Positions 1-9,375 of a DNA stretch of 54,946 nt are shown piece by piece; within the stretch, counting starts at the first letter, position 1; each line of letters opens with the position of its first letter. The translations under genes were made by a program, and so were the position numbers. Below the pieces are notes generated by a model. That model saw nothing but the letters and a program-made list of their open reading frames with translations. It had not been told where the DNA came from and did no database searches. The DNA is from an uncultured Eubacteriales bacterium (lineage in GTDB: Bacteria; Bacillota; Clostridia; Lachnospirales; Lachnospiraceae), in contig CASEML010000103.1 in NCBI GenBank assembly GCA_949289145.1, positions 1 through 54,946 on the forward strand. Direction: 5' to 3'.

Positions 1-1721
1 CGGCGCCCCTTCTTCTTATCCATAATCCGCAGATTCCCTTCCATAGTATGAGGGTTCACTGCTAATAATCTGGTATGCCTGTACTGCTTGCCAATGGCAA
101 GAAACCAGTCATAAGGAATAACTGCCGCCTGACCTATAAGCATTCTTTTGGGCAGATAATGGCCATTGTAGGTCAACCTGTGAAGCACCATGGTAGCTTT
201 GCTATATGGCACATCTTTATATAAATTCCTAACATCTACCGGAATTTCAGGATATTCCGATAATGGTCTCAACTTCTCATTTTTCTGAGATTTTTCTTTT
301 ATGATTTCCGCTCCTGAAGCTGTTCTCAAAAAATCAGGTCCCTTACAGAAATCCTCCACTGCCTCTAACAACAGTTCTGCGCTGTCATACCGAAACCGCA
401 TAATTTCTATACGCACAAAATACTCCATTCGGTTTAAAAAATCACATTCCATGCAGACCTGACTGATAGCCTGAAACATTAAACTGTTTCTGTGCACCTG
501 ATAAAGTTCCATAGCAGCATTGAATTTTTGGTTAAATCCCATATGCCACACACAAATTCCATTCATGGTAAGAAATTTTGCCTTGTTGCGAAGGCTGTAT
601 TCCACGTCATCACATCTTACGAATAGAGGTAACGGAAGGTTATCTTCCTTTACATATTTTATTGGAATACAACAGTACCACCAGCCTGCATACTGGTTCT
701 TCCGATCTAGTTTTATCACTTCATTATAACAGCAGTCCTCAATTTTATAAAAATCCATAGCAGGCTTTACCGGACCATAGCCGCCATTTTCTTCCGGTAT
801 CACATATCCTACATCCTCATGCTGTATATGCATATTTTCATAAAACAACATAGCACCACTTAAAAAATGGTTTTCATACTGGGATTTTAAGATTTTCAAT
901 AAAATATAAGTACGTTTTATGCTTTCCGTCTGAATAAGAACGTCATCATCCATCAATAAAATATGAGTAGCCTTTACAGGTTGTTTCATAGTTTCAATCA
1001 TGCCTCTGGCAAAGCCGCCGCTGCCACCGGCATTTATATTGGCATGTATCTGAATACGACTGTGCTTTCCTGCATCCGTATCTAATGTTCTTCCATTATC
1101 TACCACATGCACATAAAAGTGATCTGCAATATCTTCCTTTGACTCTAAAATTTCCTTCCGCAAAAGTTCTATATTTCGCAAAATAAATTCTTCTTTTTGA
1201 AAGGTAGTGATTGCCATGGATAAAGTGACCGGTCGGATATCCCTTTGGTTTATACTTCCTTCATAGCTTGCCTCATAAAATTCACATTCTCCATGAGCTA
1301 TGATAACAAAGGCCACCAGTCCTTCCTGCACCTTTGGATACTGCAGCACCACTTCCTCCGGCTCCTGAATGGAAAACTGACGGCTTATCAGTATTTCCTC
1401 ATGGGTTTCTAAGGAAAATTTTGCATTTTCCTCTATGGGAGTGATATCTTCTACCCTGTATTGGGTAAGCTTTAAGGTAAAATCGCCTTTGCCTCTGATT
1501 TTTAACTGTAACCCTGTAATTTCTGTATACTCAAACCATTTCCCGGCAGAACAGGAGTTAAAATAAGTGCTTCCATCAAACACCTGTCCTTTTTCCATGT
1601 AAAGGATGCCATCTTCCCTTATTATTTTCTTTTCCCCCCTATCGTACATTTTATACAGGGATGTATATGGTTCTCCCATTGGCAGTAAAATATTCTGCAG
1701 TTTAATTATTTCCTTGCCCAT
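1..1721 (-). CDS. GlfT2-like galactofuranosyltransferase-family glycosyltransferase (C-terminus cut by window edge)
   Basis: Reading the minus strand from an ATG at 1721 gives 573 open codons running off the left edge. The layout matches mycobacterial GlfT2: an N-terminal beta-rich region (about residues 1-160), then a GT-A core with the glycine-rich loop AGGSGGFARGM (231-241), metal-binding MDDD (Asp258-260), a Trp pair (347-348), an acidic pair CDDVEY (371-372) and VWH (His393). GlfT2 transfers galactofuranose from UDP-Galf; activity on Galf here is inference from the family. The start overlaps the stop of the upstream paralogue by 20 bp, so translation is probably coupled. Together with the next gene it forms a tandem pair downstream of an ABC exporter. 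The C-terminal helical domain lies outside the window. Confidence 0.85.
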   Translation of the reverse strand, partial: MGKEIIKLQNILLPMGEPYTSLYKMYDRGEKKIIREDGILYMEKGQVFDGSTYFNSCSAGKWFEYTEITGLQLKIRGKGDFTLKLTQYRVEDITPIEENAKFSLETHEEILISRQFSIQEPEEVVLQYPKVQEGLVAFVIIAHGECEFYEASYEGSINQRDIRPVTLSMAITTFQKEEFILRNIELLRKEILESKEDIADHFYVHVVDNGRTLDTDAGKHSRIQIHANINAGGSGGFARGMIETMKQPVKATHILLMDDDVLIQTESIKRTYILLKILKSQYENHFLSGAMLFYENMHIQHEDVGYVIPEENGGYGPVKPAMDFYKIEDCCYNEVIKLDRKNQYAGWWYCCIPIKYVKEDNLPLPLFVRCDDVEYSLRNKAKFLTMNGICVWHMGFNQKFNAAMELYQVHRNSLMFQAISQVCMECDFLNRMEYFVRIEIMRFRYDSAELLLEAVEDFCKGPDFLRTASGAEIIKEKSQKNEKLRPLSEYPEIPVDVRNLYKDVPYSKATMVLHRLTYNGHYLPKRMLIGQAAVIPYDWFLAIGKQYRHTRLLAVNPHTMEGNLRIMDKKKGR

Positions 1722-3534
1722 GAAATTCTCCTTTATCCATCTTTAAATAATCCATCCAAAATTGTTTCCCGGTAAGCTCTGTATACCGCTGTGCATATTC
1801 CTTACGCCTGCATTCAAAACTTCTGTGGATTAATTTCTTAAGCTTCCACAGTTTTTTATAACATCTCAGCGCTTTACTCAGACTCCTTTTTACCAATACA
1901 GCCTTTCCGGTCGAATCCACATATAGAATTTCTCTTTGCCGATACATATCATAAATATTGTCGTGAGGCATGGCAACTAGAATTTTCCCTTTTTTACTCG
2001 GAAGAAAATAACCGTTTAGGGTTATCTGACGCAGAATTTTTTCTGATTTTCCAATATTGCGCTGCTTTACCTTCTCAATGCGCTCCCACTGTATATCTTC
2101 CTCTGTAATACCTTTATAACCAACGAAATCTTTGGCAGGAACCGCCTTATAATTCATAGAAAAAATACTTTGATGAAGCGCTGGAGCATCCTGTACTTTT
2201 AGCCAGTCAATTCCCTTTAAAAAATCTTCAATTCCCTTTAAATTCATATCAACATACTGATACCGATAACGAATCACATTGGCAGTCACCCATTTGAACA
2301 GAAAACGGAACAGCTCTTTTTCGTTAAAATCCGGATAATGAATGGAATTTACAATAGCAAGGTTCCTCCAGTCATAATATTCTGTCGCCCCAGGCATCTT
2401 GTTTTCAAAGGCTTCATGCCATACTCCAATTCCATTTAAAAAGATAAATTGTTCACGTCCGGTTCGCAGCCCGTACTCAATATCATCCCTATGGATAAAC
2501 AACGGCAGAGGCAGTCCGTATTTTTTTATCTGTTCCACAGGAATACAGCTAAACCACCAGCCTGCATATTCTATTCTTTCTTCTATTTCATTACTCAGTA
2601 TGTCTTTCAATTTGCCCATATCCAGATGGTGCTTTCTGGCTTTGATCCTTCCCCGGTTCCAAACTGCACCGGACTCATACTGTATACAGGGTGTATTTTC
2701 CCTGAGAAGTCCGCCTCCTATGGTATATTCCCAATATTTCTTTTTTAATACAGCAAGAAAGATATATGTTTTTACAATAGCCGAAGGTTCCATTACCGCA
2801 TCATCGTCCATAATAAGAATATGGGTAAACTTTTCTTCCTTCATGGCTTCTAACATTCCTCTGGTAAAACCGCCCACACCGCCAACATTTTCATTGGGCA
2901 TCACTTTTACTTTGGAAAATCCTGATAGACAGTTTCCTAAGGTACAGCCGTTGTCGGAAATAAATACCTGAGCCTTCCCATACAATGGTGAAGATGGGTT
3001 TTCCAATACATATCTGTTTAGTTCTTCTATATTTCGTTTTACATAAGGTTCTCGCTTAAAGGTACAAATATCCAATGCTAGAAAAATTTCATCTCTTATG
3101 TTTTCATATAATTTTCCCTCATAACTAATCTGCTCCAAAACAACTCTCTCCGACAATGCCTCCACAACTGGATAGCATATCCCTGTGGCGGCAGAGTCGG
3201 AAACGGCAAAAACACTTTCCGATTCCATGGAAAGTTCTATCTCTCTCTCCAACAAAACTTTTGTAACTGCCTCTTCCCCTTCCAGAAAGCTGTGATATAA
3301 AGAAACCCTCGCCTTTCCACTGCCTTTTATTACGATGTTATATTCTCCCGTTACTGTGTATTTTCTCCACTTTTCCAAGGAAAAACTATTAAAATAGGTA
3401 CCAAAAGATATAACTGCTCCCTTTTCCAGACAAACTTTTCCTTCGCTTTTCCCTATGGAGCCGCTGCACTTATAGTACAATGATTGTTTCTTTTCATTTT
3501 CTTGATAATCTGTCAGAATATCCTGCAGCTTCAT
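1702..3534 (-). CDS. GlfT2-like galactofuranosyltransferase-family glycosyltransferase
   Basis: 610 aa. An in-frame upstream Met at 3624 would overlap the ABC ATPase gene. The ATG at 3534 is preferred because GGGAGAAAG lies just before it. Motifs in order: VFISDNG (190-195), GGVGGFTRGM (218-227), MDDDA (Asp243-245), YAGWWF (Trp326-327), HRDDIEYGL (Asp350-351), VWHEAF (His373). This set of acidic, WW and His motifs is that of bifunctional GlfT2-type UDP-Galf transferases. It is a diverged paralogue of the next gene downstream, so the two may add alternate linkages or start versus extend the chain. It is cotranscribed with the Wzm/Wzt-like exporter. No UDP-galactopyranose mutase is visible in this window. 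Confidence 0.85.
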   Translation of the reverse strand: MKLQDILTDYQENEKKQSLYYKCSGSIGKSEGKVCLEKGAVISFGTYFNSFSLEKWRKYTVTGEYNIVIKGSGKARVSLYHSFLEGEEAVTKVLLEREIELSMESESVFAVSDSAATGICYPVVEALSERVVLEQISYEGKLYENIRDEIFLALDICTFKREPYVKRNIEELNRYVLENPSSPLYGKAQVFISDNGCTLGNCLSGFSKVKVMPNENVGGVGGFTRGMLEAMKEEKFTHILIMDDDAVMEPSAIVKTYIFLAVLKKKYWEYTIGGGLLRENTPCIQYESGAVWNRGRIKARKHHLDMGKLKDILSNEIEERIEYAGWWFSCIPVEQIKKYGLPLPLFIHRDDIEYGLRTGREQFIFLNGIGVWHEAFENKMPGATEYYDWRNLAIVNSIHYPDFNEKELFRFLFKWVTANVIRYRYQYVDMNLKGIEDFLKGIDWLKVQDAPALHQSIFSMNYKAVPAKDFVGYKGITEEDIQWERIEKVKQRNIGKSEKILRQITLNGYFLPSKKGKILVAMPHDNIYDMYRQREILYVDSTGKAVLVKRSLSKALRCYKKLWKLKKLIHRSFECRRKEYAQRYTELTGKQFWMDYLKMDKGEFHGQGNN

Positions 3535-3557
3535 CTTACTTTCTCCCAGCACTTTTT

Positions 3558-4298
3558 TTATATATTCAGACTTTCTGTATAGGCATCGCAGACTTCGTTT
3601 ACTTCTCCTGCTTGCACTAAACATCCTTTTTCAATCCATGCAGCATGGTCACATAATTCTTTTACTTGATTGATATTATGTGAAACAAAAATCAAAGTGG
3701 TGCCGCTGGACAACATTTCCTTCATTCTTGCCTCGCATTTTTTCCTAAACTTGGCATCTCCTACGGATAAAACCTCATCACAGATCAAGATGTCTGGATT
3801 TACCATAGTTGCAACGGAAAATCCAAGTCTTGCTTTCATACCTGATGAGAAATTCTTAATTGGAGAATCCAGAAATTTTTCAATTTCTGCAAATTCTACA
3901 ATTTTATCAAAATGCTCCTCCATAAATTTTTTAGAGTGCCCTAGAATCAATCCATTTAGGTAAATATTTTCTCTTGCTGTCAGATTTGCGTCAAATCCTG
4001 CACCTAACTCAATCATTGGTGCAATAGTGCCATGCACCTTAATATTCCCTTTATATGGCTTCATAATACCACTGATGGCCTTTAGCAGAGTAGATTTTCC
4101 TGAGCCGTTCACACCTACCAGTGCCCATGCTTCTCCTCTTTTTATATTAAGTGAAAAATCTTTAATTGCCAAAAATTCCTGAAACATCAGCTCTCTTTTT
4201 AACAATTTTATGAAATACTCCTTAATATTATCTATTTTTTCACTGGCCAGATTAAAACGAATGGTCAAATCATTAATTTCAATTATATTTTCTGCCAT
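3558..4298 (-). CDS. ABC transporter ATP-binding protein for polysaccharide/teichoic acid export (Wzt/TagH type)
   Basis: 246 aa cytoplasmic ATPase with Walker A GVNGSGKST (62-70), an SSGMKARLG signature (151-158), Walker B ILICDE (170-175) and a switch His in FVSHN. It is short compared with full Wzt: it has the nucleotide-binding domain but no C-terminal O-antigen-binding domain, so chain termination is not coupled through this subunit. The start has a strong AAGGAGG site. It sits 9 bp after the permease gene, and the two should form the exporter that moves a lipid-linked polymer across the membrane. Confidence 0.93.
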   Translation of the reverse strand: MAENIIEINDLTIRFNLASEKIDNIKEYFIKLLKRELMFQEFLAIKDFSLNIKRGEAWALVGVNGSGKSTLLKAISGIMKPYKGNIKVHGTIAPMIELGAGFDANLTARENIYLNGLILGHSKKFMEEHFDKIVEFAEIEKFLDSPIKNFSSGMKARLGFSVATMVNPDILICDEVLSVGDAKFRKKCEARMKEMLSSGTTLIFVSHNINQVKELCDHAAWIEKGCLVQAGEVNEVCDAYTESLNI

Positions 4299-4307
4299 GT
4301 TGCCTCC

Positions 4308-5096
4308 TTAAATATAAAGAATAAATTTATCCTGAGAGCGCTTAAATGTAATCATTCCGAAAAGCATCATTGCCACCGCCCAGACGCATCCTGCAACAAC
4401 GAGCCAAGGCTCCGGAAATGTTCTGTCTAATACAAGTGTCCTAAACTGGGCAATATATGCATACAACGGATTCACATGTATTACCAGCCACTGCAACTGT
4501 TCCGGCAACTGTTCCACCGGGTAAAAAATCGGTGTCAGATACATCCATGCTGTGGTTACTGCTTTATAGATATACTGCAAATCCCGAAAAAACACCACTC
4601 CCTGTGCCAGAAAAAAGCCCAGCCCGCAGCTAAAAATATAAACCTGAAGAATCACAAAAGGAAACAACAGAAAATAAGGGCTCAGCGGTGTTCTTGTGAA
4701 AATCATAACAATTAAAAGAGCCCCCAAAGAAAACACACAGTCCACCATTCCACTGGTAACTTTTGCCAACGGAAATACATACTTTGGTATATATACCTTC
4801 TTAATCAATGCATAATTGGTACGAATGGATACCATTGCCTGAGAGGTGGAATTTGTCATAAAGTCAAACAAGGTACGCCCTATAATTAGGTATACCGCAT
4901 AATTTTCAATATTTCGATTAAACATTCTGGAAAATACCATAGTCATAATGATCATAATAAGCAATGGATTTAAAATACTCCATAAATATCCCAGAAAGCT
5001 CCTGCGGTACTTCAATTTCAAATCTCTGGATACCAGTTCTTTGATCAAATCCGTATAATGAAAAAATGTGTCTATTCTTAGTTTCCAAATATTCAT
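4308..5096 (-). CDS. ABC-2 type polysaccharide/teichoic acid export permease (Wzm/TagG type)
   Basis: 262 aa integral membrane protein with about six hydrophobic segments. It opens with the family's amphipathic stretch IDTFFHYTDLIKELVSRDLK, followed by YRRSFLGYLWSILNPLL, typical of TagG/Wzm/KpsM permeases, and a WMYLTPIFYP motif near residue 185. Its start overlaps the stop of the upstream GT2 by 4 bp (ATGA), so translation is coupled. It pairs with the ATPase immediately downstream. The substrate is most likely the undecaprenyl-linked polymer assembled by the products of this operon. Confidence 0.93.
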   Translation of the reverse strand: MNIWKLRIDTFFHYTDLIKELVSRDLKLKYRRSFLGYLWSILNPLLIMIIMTMVFSRMFNRNIENYAVYLIIGRTLFDFMTNSTSQAMVSIRTNYALIKKVYIPKYVFPLAKVTSGMVDCVFSLGALLIVMIFTRTPLSPYFLLFPFVILQVYIFSCGLGFFLAQGVVFFRDLQYIYKAVTTAWMYLTPIFYPVEQLPEQLQWLVIHVNPLYAYIAQFRTLVLDRTFPEPWLVVAGCVWAVAMMLFGMITFKRSQDKFILYI

Positions 5097-6100
5097 TTTG
5101 ATTTTATCCTTTCTGATAGCTTGTAACCTAACTGTGCTGCAAAATAAAAATGAAATCTGCTTTTTCTCAAAATCAGAACTGCCTTTTGCTTCACGGCATA
5201 ATAGATTTCAGGATAATTTCGCCTGATATTTTCATCAAACCTTTTCATTTCGCATTTTATCTTATGGCTATATGGAAAACTCAAAAAAATCTTAAATCTG
5301 CTTGCCGTCACTCTAGCAAGGTAATGCTTCAGATAATTCAGCTTTTCGTTTCCAATTTTCTGCTCCTTACATTCCTTATAGAATGCCAGCATTCTCTCCA
5401 AAACACGATCAAAGTTATCCTTATTCCGCTGCATTTTATTTATATTCATACTCTGCCCCGCCAAACCGATTCGGTACATATACACAAAATCCGGAATACA
5501 AACCACCGTCTCAATCCACGGAATTGGAAATAAAACATACTCCACATCCACGTAAAAACAATGCTCATCTATTTTAGGTATCTTCTTTAAGATTTCTGTT
5601 TTTATAGTCATGGCATGCATCTTTACATACATATGCTCACACACGTCACAAAATCTATATTCCCTTCCGTATTCCACCCCCAAAAAGGGGGCTTTCATCT
5701 CCACACTGTTAGTCTTTTTCCGGTCATGATACCAATAAAAATTAGACACCACAAGATCAGAATCACAGGTTCTTAAGGTATGCATTAATTGAACCAGCCC
5801 CTGCTCTAACACCCAGTCATCTGCATCTACCACCTTAAAATACTTGCCCTTAGCTTCTTGAATTCCCCGGTTAATAGCAGATCCATGCCCGCCATTTTCT
5901 TTATTGACAATACGTACAGTATCCGGATACTGCTTGGCAAACTTTCCGGCAAGCAGTAGGGAATTATCGGTAGAGCCATCATTAATTACAAGCACTTCCA
6001 GTTCTTGTAAGACTTCTTCTATTATAAAAGAACTTAAATTTTGTTCTATATACTTTTCCACATTATAGGTAGGAACCACTACCGTCAACAATTTTCCCAT
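5093..6100 (-). CDS. Family 2 glycosyltransferase
   Basis: 335 aa. The N-terminal GT-A domain begins VVVPTYNVEKYI, with INDGSTDNS (about 39-47), NKENGGHGSAINRGI (66-80) and the metal-binding VDADDW (91-96). The C-terminal half is basic with no clear membrane spans, so it is probably a cytoplasmic, membrane-associated enzyme working on a lipid-linked acceptor. It lies between the UPF0104-type membrane protein and the ABC exporter in the same operon. Donor and acceptor cannot be read from the sequence. Confidence 0.88.
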   Translation of the reverse strand: MGKLLTVVVPTYNVEKYIEQNLSSFIIEEVLQELEVLVINDGSTDNSLLLAGKFAKQYPDTVRIVNKENGGHGSAINRGIQEAKGKYFKVVDADDWVLEQGLVQLMHTLRTCDSDLVVSNFYWYHDRKKTNSVEMKAPFLGVEYGREYRFCDVCEHMYVKMHAMTIKTEILKKIPKIDEHCFYVDVEYVLFPIPWIETVVCIPDFVYMYRIGLAGQSMNINKMQRNKDNFDRVLERMLAFYKECKEQKIGNEKLNYLKHYLARVTASRFKIFLSFPYSHKIKCEMKRFDENIRRNYPEIYYAVKQKAVLILRKSRFHFYFAAQLGYKLSERIKSK

Positions 6101-6124
6101 ATAATTATCCTATCTATGCTTAGT

Positions 6125-7072
6125 TTAAGACTCCATAAAACGCCACCGAATAATAAGCATAACCAAATACGCCATAAAATCTCCCACAATGGTAATCAGT
6201 CTATGTGTTACGGATAATGTAACCACAAGACTTTCGCCCACTACACTGCTTAAAAGCAAAGTAATCACTAATTCTCTGACACCGATTCCTCCCGGTGCAC
6301 CTGGAATTACAAATCCCAACACCCATGCAATGGTAAAACCTGAAACAATCAATGCAGCACTTCTCAGTTCAAATCTTCCGCCCATATAACAGTATAATAC
6401 TACCATAATAATTCCCAGGGTAATTAAAACTATCATGTACAATAATACATTTCCGATATAAGTCAATACAAAATCTGAGAATTTATAATCTGCCAGCACA
6501 CTTGCCACCTTGTTTTTAAATATAAATCCTGCCACAATCAGACAAACAAGCCCTGCCGCAATTACGCCCACTATAATTTGAACATAGTTTTCTCCAAATA
6601 TATTATAAAATGCACTCTGTAATTGGCCAAATGATACTGCGATTCCAATAATAAAAGCTGCGCTTACTAAAGTAAAGACCTCAAAAACTGTGCTTGCTGC
6701 AATCTTTTTCTGGCTGATTCCCAGTTTCCCTGCAAATAAATTTCGTTCTACATAATGCATTACATTTCCCGGAAGATATTTCCCTATATTCGCCTTTGCA
6801 TAGACACACAACGCTTCCTTTCGATGACACTTGGTTCCGGAAAAAAAATTCAGCCACCGATACCATGCTGTGCCAGACACATACACTGTGATGCACTTAG
6901 CCACGGTACACAGCAATGCAACTCCAAGAAAAAAAGGCCAGTTGTGCACTGCACTAAAATCAAATCCAAGTACATAGACAGCTCTTATGATAAATATAAT
7001 AGAAAGTATTGATACAGCTTTTCCTAAGTACTTTATGATTTTTTTTACCGTTTTCATCTGTTCTGCTTTCAT
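6125..7072 (-). CDS. UPF0104/lysylphosphatidylglycerol synthetase-type transmembrane protein
   Basis: 315 aa with about eight hydrophobic helices. Family marks include GKYLPGNVMHYVER near residue 93 and GFVIPGAPGGIGVRE near residue 255, which are typical of the LPG_synthase_TM (MprF flippase-like, YbhN/AglD) superfamily. Such proteins occur in polysaccharide operons and are suspected to flip or handle lipid-linked sugars. That role is inferred here from its place between a GT2 and the pyruvyl-transferase-family gene. There is no aminoacyl-transferase domain, so it is not a full MprF. AGGAAT lies upstream of the chosen ATG. Confidence 0.85.
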   Translation of the reverse strand: MKAEQMKTVKKIIKYLGKAVSILSIIFIIRAVYVLGFDFSAVHNWPFFLGVALLCTVAKCITVYVSGTAWYRWLNFFSGTKCHRKEALCVYAKANIGKYLPGNVMHYVERNLFAGKLGISQKKIAASTVFEVFTLVSAAFIIGIAVSFGQLQSAFYNIFGENYVQIIVGVIAAGLVCLIVAGFIFKNKVASVLADYKFSDFVLTYIGNVLLYMIVLITLGIIMVVLYCYMGGRFELRSAALIVSGFTIAWVLGFVIPGAPGGIGVRELVITLLLSSVVGESLVVTLSVTHRLITIVGDFMAYLVMLIIRWRFMES

Positions 7073-7088
7073 TCTTATTCCTATCCTT

Positions 7089-8345
7089 CTAATTCTTTTT
7101 TATTTTCTCGTCCAGAATTTCTGAAATATACTTTATATTTAATGCTGAACTATCCATTACTTCCTGATGATAAGTTTCCAATTTTTCTCTTATCTCATTT
7201 TCATCTTTCACAAATTTTGCAAATTCTTCTTTTAATAAATCCAAATCCAATTTTGAAAAATCAATGGCATATTGTCCTAAATGAAACATGTCAAGTACTT
7301 CCTGATACTTATGGCTCCAACCAATCAGCAACACCGGCACCTGTTTTTCCAAAGCTCCTATCATGGCATGGAATCTGGAGGCAATCAAAAAACGACATTT
7401 GGCGATATAGGCTCTGATTTCCTCTGCATCCATTTCCTTGTGATACCATCTGACCATTTCTTTATTGGCAGCACCTGCATAGATTTCATCTCCAACCATC
7501 AAGTCATTGTTTCTTGGTTTTTGGCTGTGAATCCTAGCTGCATTGGCTATCAAAAGCACCGGATATCCCTGCTCATTTAAGTAATTCACCAACTGTATCA
7601 TATTATTTTTATAATCAATATTTAATTTATCACATTTCTTTTCAACTACGGAACTGATTGACAGCCCAATTACATTTTCATTATAAAAGCTGTCTTTCCT
7701 GCAGACTTCATCCACTGCCTGGTTCCAGGATTCGCTGTCTTCCATGGTAAATGCACCATCTGCACACAGCTTTACATTTTTTGTAATCCCGATTCCTGCC
7801 AGATTATCATAAGTTCCCTGTCCTCTAGCACAGATCAAAGAAATTTTTGGAAGAATCCATTTGGCAAGAAAGCGATTGTACGGATTCTTAAAGGTACCCA
7901 TTGCCTGTGAATACTTCACTACCGGAGTTCCCACCAGCATAGGAACCGCCGCACACACAAAAGCATAAGTATTCATCACAAAGCCTCTGCTGTCCACAAA
8001 TGAAATTCCCGCTTCATCCACTACCAAATCTGTTTCTGTATATGCCTTGATAATTTTATTTTTTTTCAGCAGTGCCCTCATTCCCGGAATCCAGCCCAAT
8101 CCCTTATAAAGAATTGCCAATGGAAACGCAATGAACAGTAACTGCTCTGGTTTACAGGATACAATGTCAATAAATTTATGGGGAAGCTGCTCTTTATCTT
8201 CCTCTGGATATACTGACATTAAATTAATTTTCAACTGTTCTCCATATTTTTTATGAAGCTGTACAATGGAGCTCTGCAGCATAGCTGCGGCTCCTTTATT
8301 TCCACTGTAACTGGCAGCGGTAATAGCTACTACAATCTTTTTCAT
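7089..8345 (-). CDS. Polysaccharide pyruvyl transferase family protein
   Basis: 418 aa. It starts KKIVVAITAASYSGNKGAAAML, the family's glycine-rich opening. Near the C-terminus it has ASRFHAMIGALEKQVPVLLIGWSHKY (about 325-350), the conserved SRFH region of CsaB/WcaK-like enzymes, which transfer a ketal pyruvate from phosphoenolpyruvate to a sugar. Pyruvylation would add negative charge to the polymer. Many members have unproven substrates, so the reaction is family inference. It is 3 bp downstream of a polyprenyl-phosphate GT2 in the same operon. Confidence 0.85.
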   Translation of the reverse strand: MKKIVVAITAASYSGNKGAAAMLQSSIVQLHKKYGEQLKINLMSVYPEEDKEQLPHKFIDIVSCKPEQLLFIAFPLAILYKGLGWIPGMRALLKKNKIIKAYTETDLVVDEAGISFVDSRGFVMNTYAFVCAAVPMLVGTPVVKYSQAMGTFKNPYNRFLAKWILPKISLICARGQGTYDNLAGIGITKNVKLCADGAFTMEDSESWNQAVDEVCRKDSFYNENVIGLSISSVVEKKCDKLNIDYKNNMIQLVNYLNEQGYPVLLIANAARIHSQKPRNNDLMVGDEIYAGAANKEMVRWYHKEMDAEEIRAYIAKCRFLIASRFHAMIGALEKQVPVLLIGWSHKYQEVLDMFHLGQYAIDFSKLDLDLLKEEFAKFVKDENEIREKLETYHQEVMDSSALNIKYISEILDEKIKKN

Positions 8346-8348
8346 GAT

Positions 8349-9344
8349 TTACTCTTCCTCTTTTTTCACATTTACTTTATCTGCTTCCCAGGCTTTTTCC
8401 TGTTCCCTGTCAAAGTCTAATCTTCTTACATGGTATTGCACATCTTCTAAAATTTTGCGATTAGCAGAAATAATATCCGCTAACAACCCCACAATAAATG
8501 TCTGGAATCCCAAAAGCATTAACGTGCTGGCAAGAATCAGGGACTGAATATGTCCCACCCCCGTTCCGCCAATATAAAAGATAAGGAAACGCACTCCTAC
8601 TGCCAAACCAAAAGCAAAAATAATAGCACCAATAACGGAAAATACCATTAACGGACGATACATCATAAAAGCTCTTAAAATGGTCAGCATAGATTTCTTT
8701 ACATATCCAAACATGCTGTTAAACAGTCTGGAAGGTCTTAATTCGCCATTGGTACGAATCGGTACCGATTCCATTGCAATCTTGCTTCTTCCTGCCTGTA
8801 CAATAGTTTCTAAAGTATACGTATATTCATTTACTACATTCAAACGCATAGCAGCTTCACGGCTGTACGCCCGGAAACCACTTGGCGCATCGGGAATATC
8901 AGATTTAGATGCTTTACGCACCACAAAGCTTCCAAAATGCTGCAATTTTTTCTTCAAAGGCGAAAAATGCTCTGTCTGATCGATGGGACGCCCTCCAATC
9001 ACAATATCTGTTTTTCCCTCCAAAATCGGGCGAACCAATTTTTCAATATCGTCTGCATTGTACTGATTATCTGCATCTGTATTGACAATGATGTCTGCTC
9101 CATTTCTAAGACAGGCATCTAAACCAGCCATAAAGCCCTTGGCAAGTCCTTTATTCCTTTTTAAGTCTACAATATAGTGTACCCCCCAGTTTCTTGCCAC
9201 CTCCATAGTATTATCTTTGCTTCCATCATTAATAATAAGATATTCAATGGTATCAATGCCATCGATGTGCTTTGGCAAATCATTCAAAGCAATTTCTAAT
9301 GTTTCGGATTCATTGTAACATGGTATCTGAATAATTAGTTTCAT
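8349..9344 (-). CDS. DPM1/GtrB-like GT2 (polyprenyl-phosphate glycosyltransferase) with C-terminal membrane segments
   Basis: 331 aa. The GT-A domain begins IQIPCYNESETLE, with INDGSKDNT (39-47), VNTDADNQY (about 87-95) and FRAYSREAAMRL. Two hydrophobic hairpin helices follow at about 230-300 (YRPLMVFSVIGAIIFAFGL; SLILASTLMLLGFQTFIVGLL). This layout fits enzymes that load a sugar onto undecaprenyl phosphate on the inner face for later use by GT-C transferases outside. It lies between the RPE-like epimerase and the pyruvyl-transferase-family gene. The plus-strand membrane protein at 13271 is one candidate user of the product. Confidence 0.9.
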   Translation of the reverse strand: MKLIIQIPCYNESETLEIALNDLPKHIDGIDTIEYLIINDGSKDNTMEVARNWGVHYIVDLKRNKGLAKGFMAGLDACLRNGADIIVNTDADNQYNADDIEKLVRPILEGKTDIVIGGRPIDQTEHFSPLKKKLQHFGSFVVRKASKSDIPDAPSGFRAYSREAAMRLNVVNEYTYTLETIVQAGRSKIAMESVPIRTNGELRPSRLFNSMFGYVKKSMLTILRAFMMYRPLMVFSVIGAIIFAFGLAVGVRFLIFYIGGTGVGHIQSLILASTLMLLGFQTFIVGLLADIISANRKILEDVQYHVRRLDFDREQEKAWEADKVNVKKEEE

Positions 9345-9375
9345 TTCCTTTTCCTCTTTTCATTTGGATACTGTA

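Noticed and set aside
520-760. Plus-strand ORFs of 60-69 codons
   Set aside because: They are antisense shadows of the partial GlfT2-like gene on the minus strand and lack ribosome sites.
2399-2971. 190-codon plus-strand ORF
   Set aside because: Lies wholly antisense to the GlfT2-like gene at 1702-3534, with low-complexity reverse-frame composition and no family motif.
3535-3624. N-terminal 30-residue extension of the second GlfT2-like protein
   Set aside because: It overlaps the ABC ATPase gene, is Arg/Ser-rich unlike the family start, and the ATG at 3534 has its own ribosome site.
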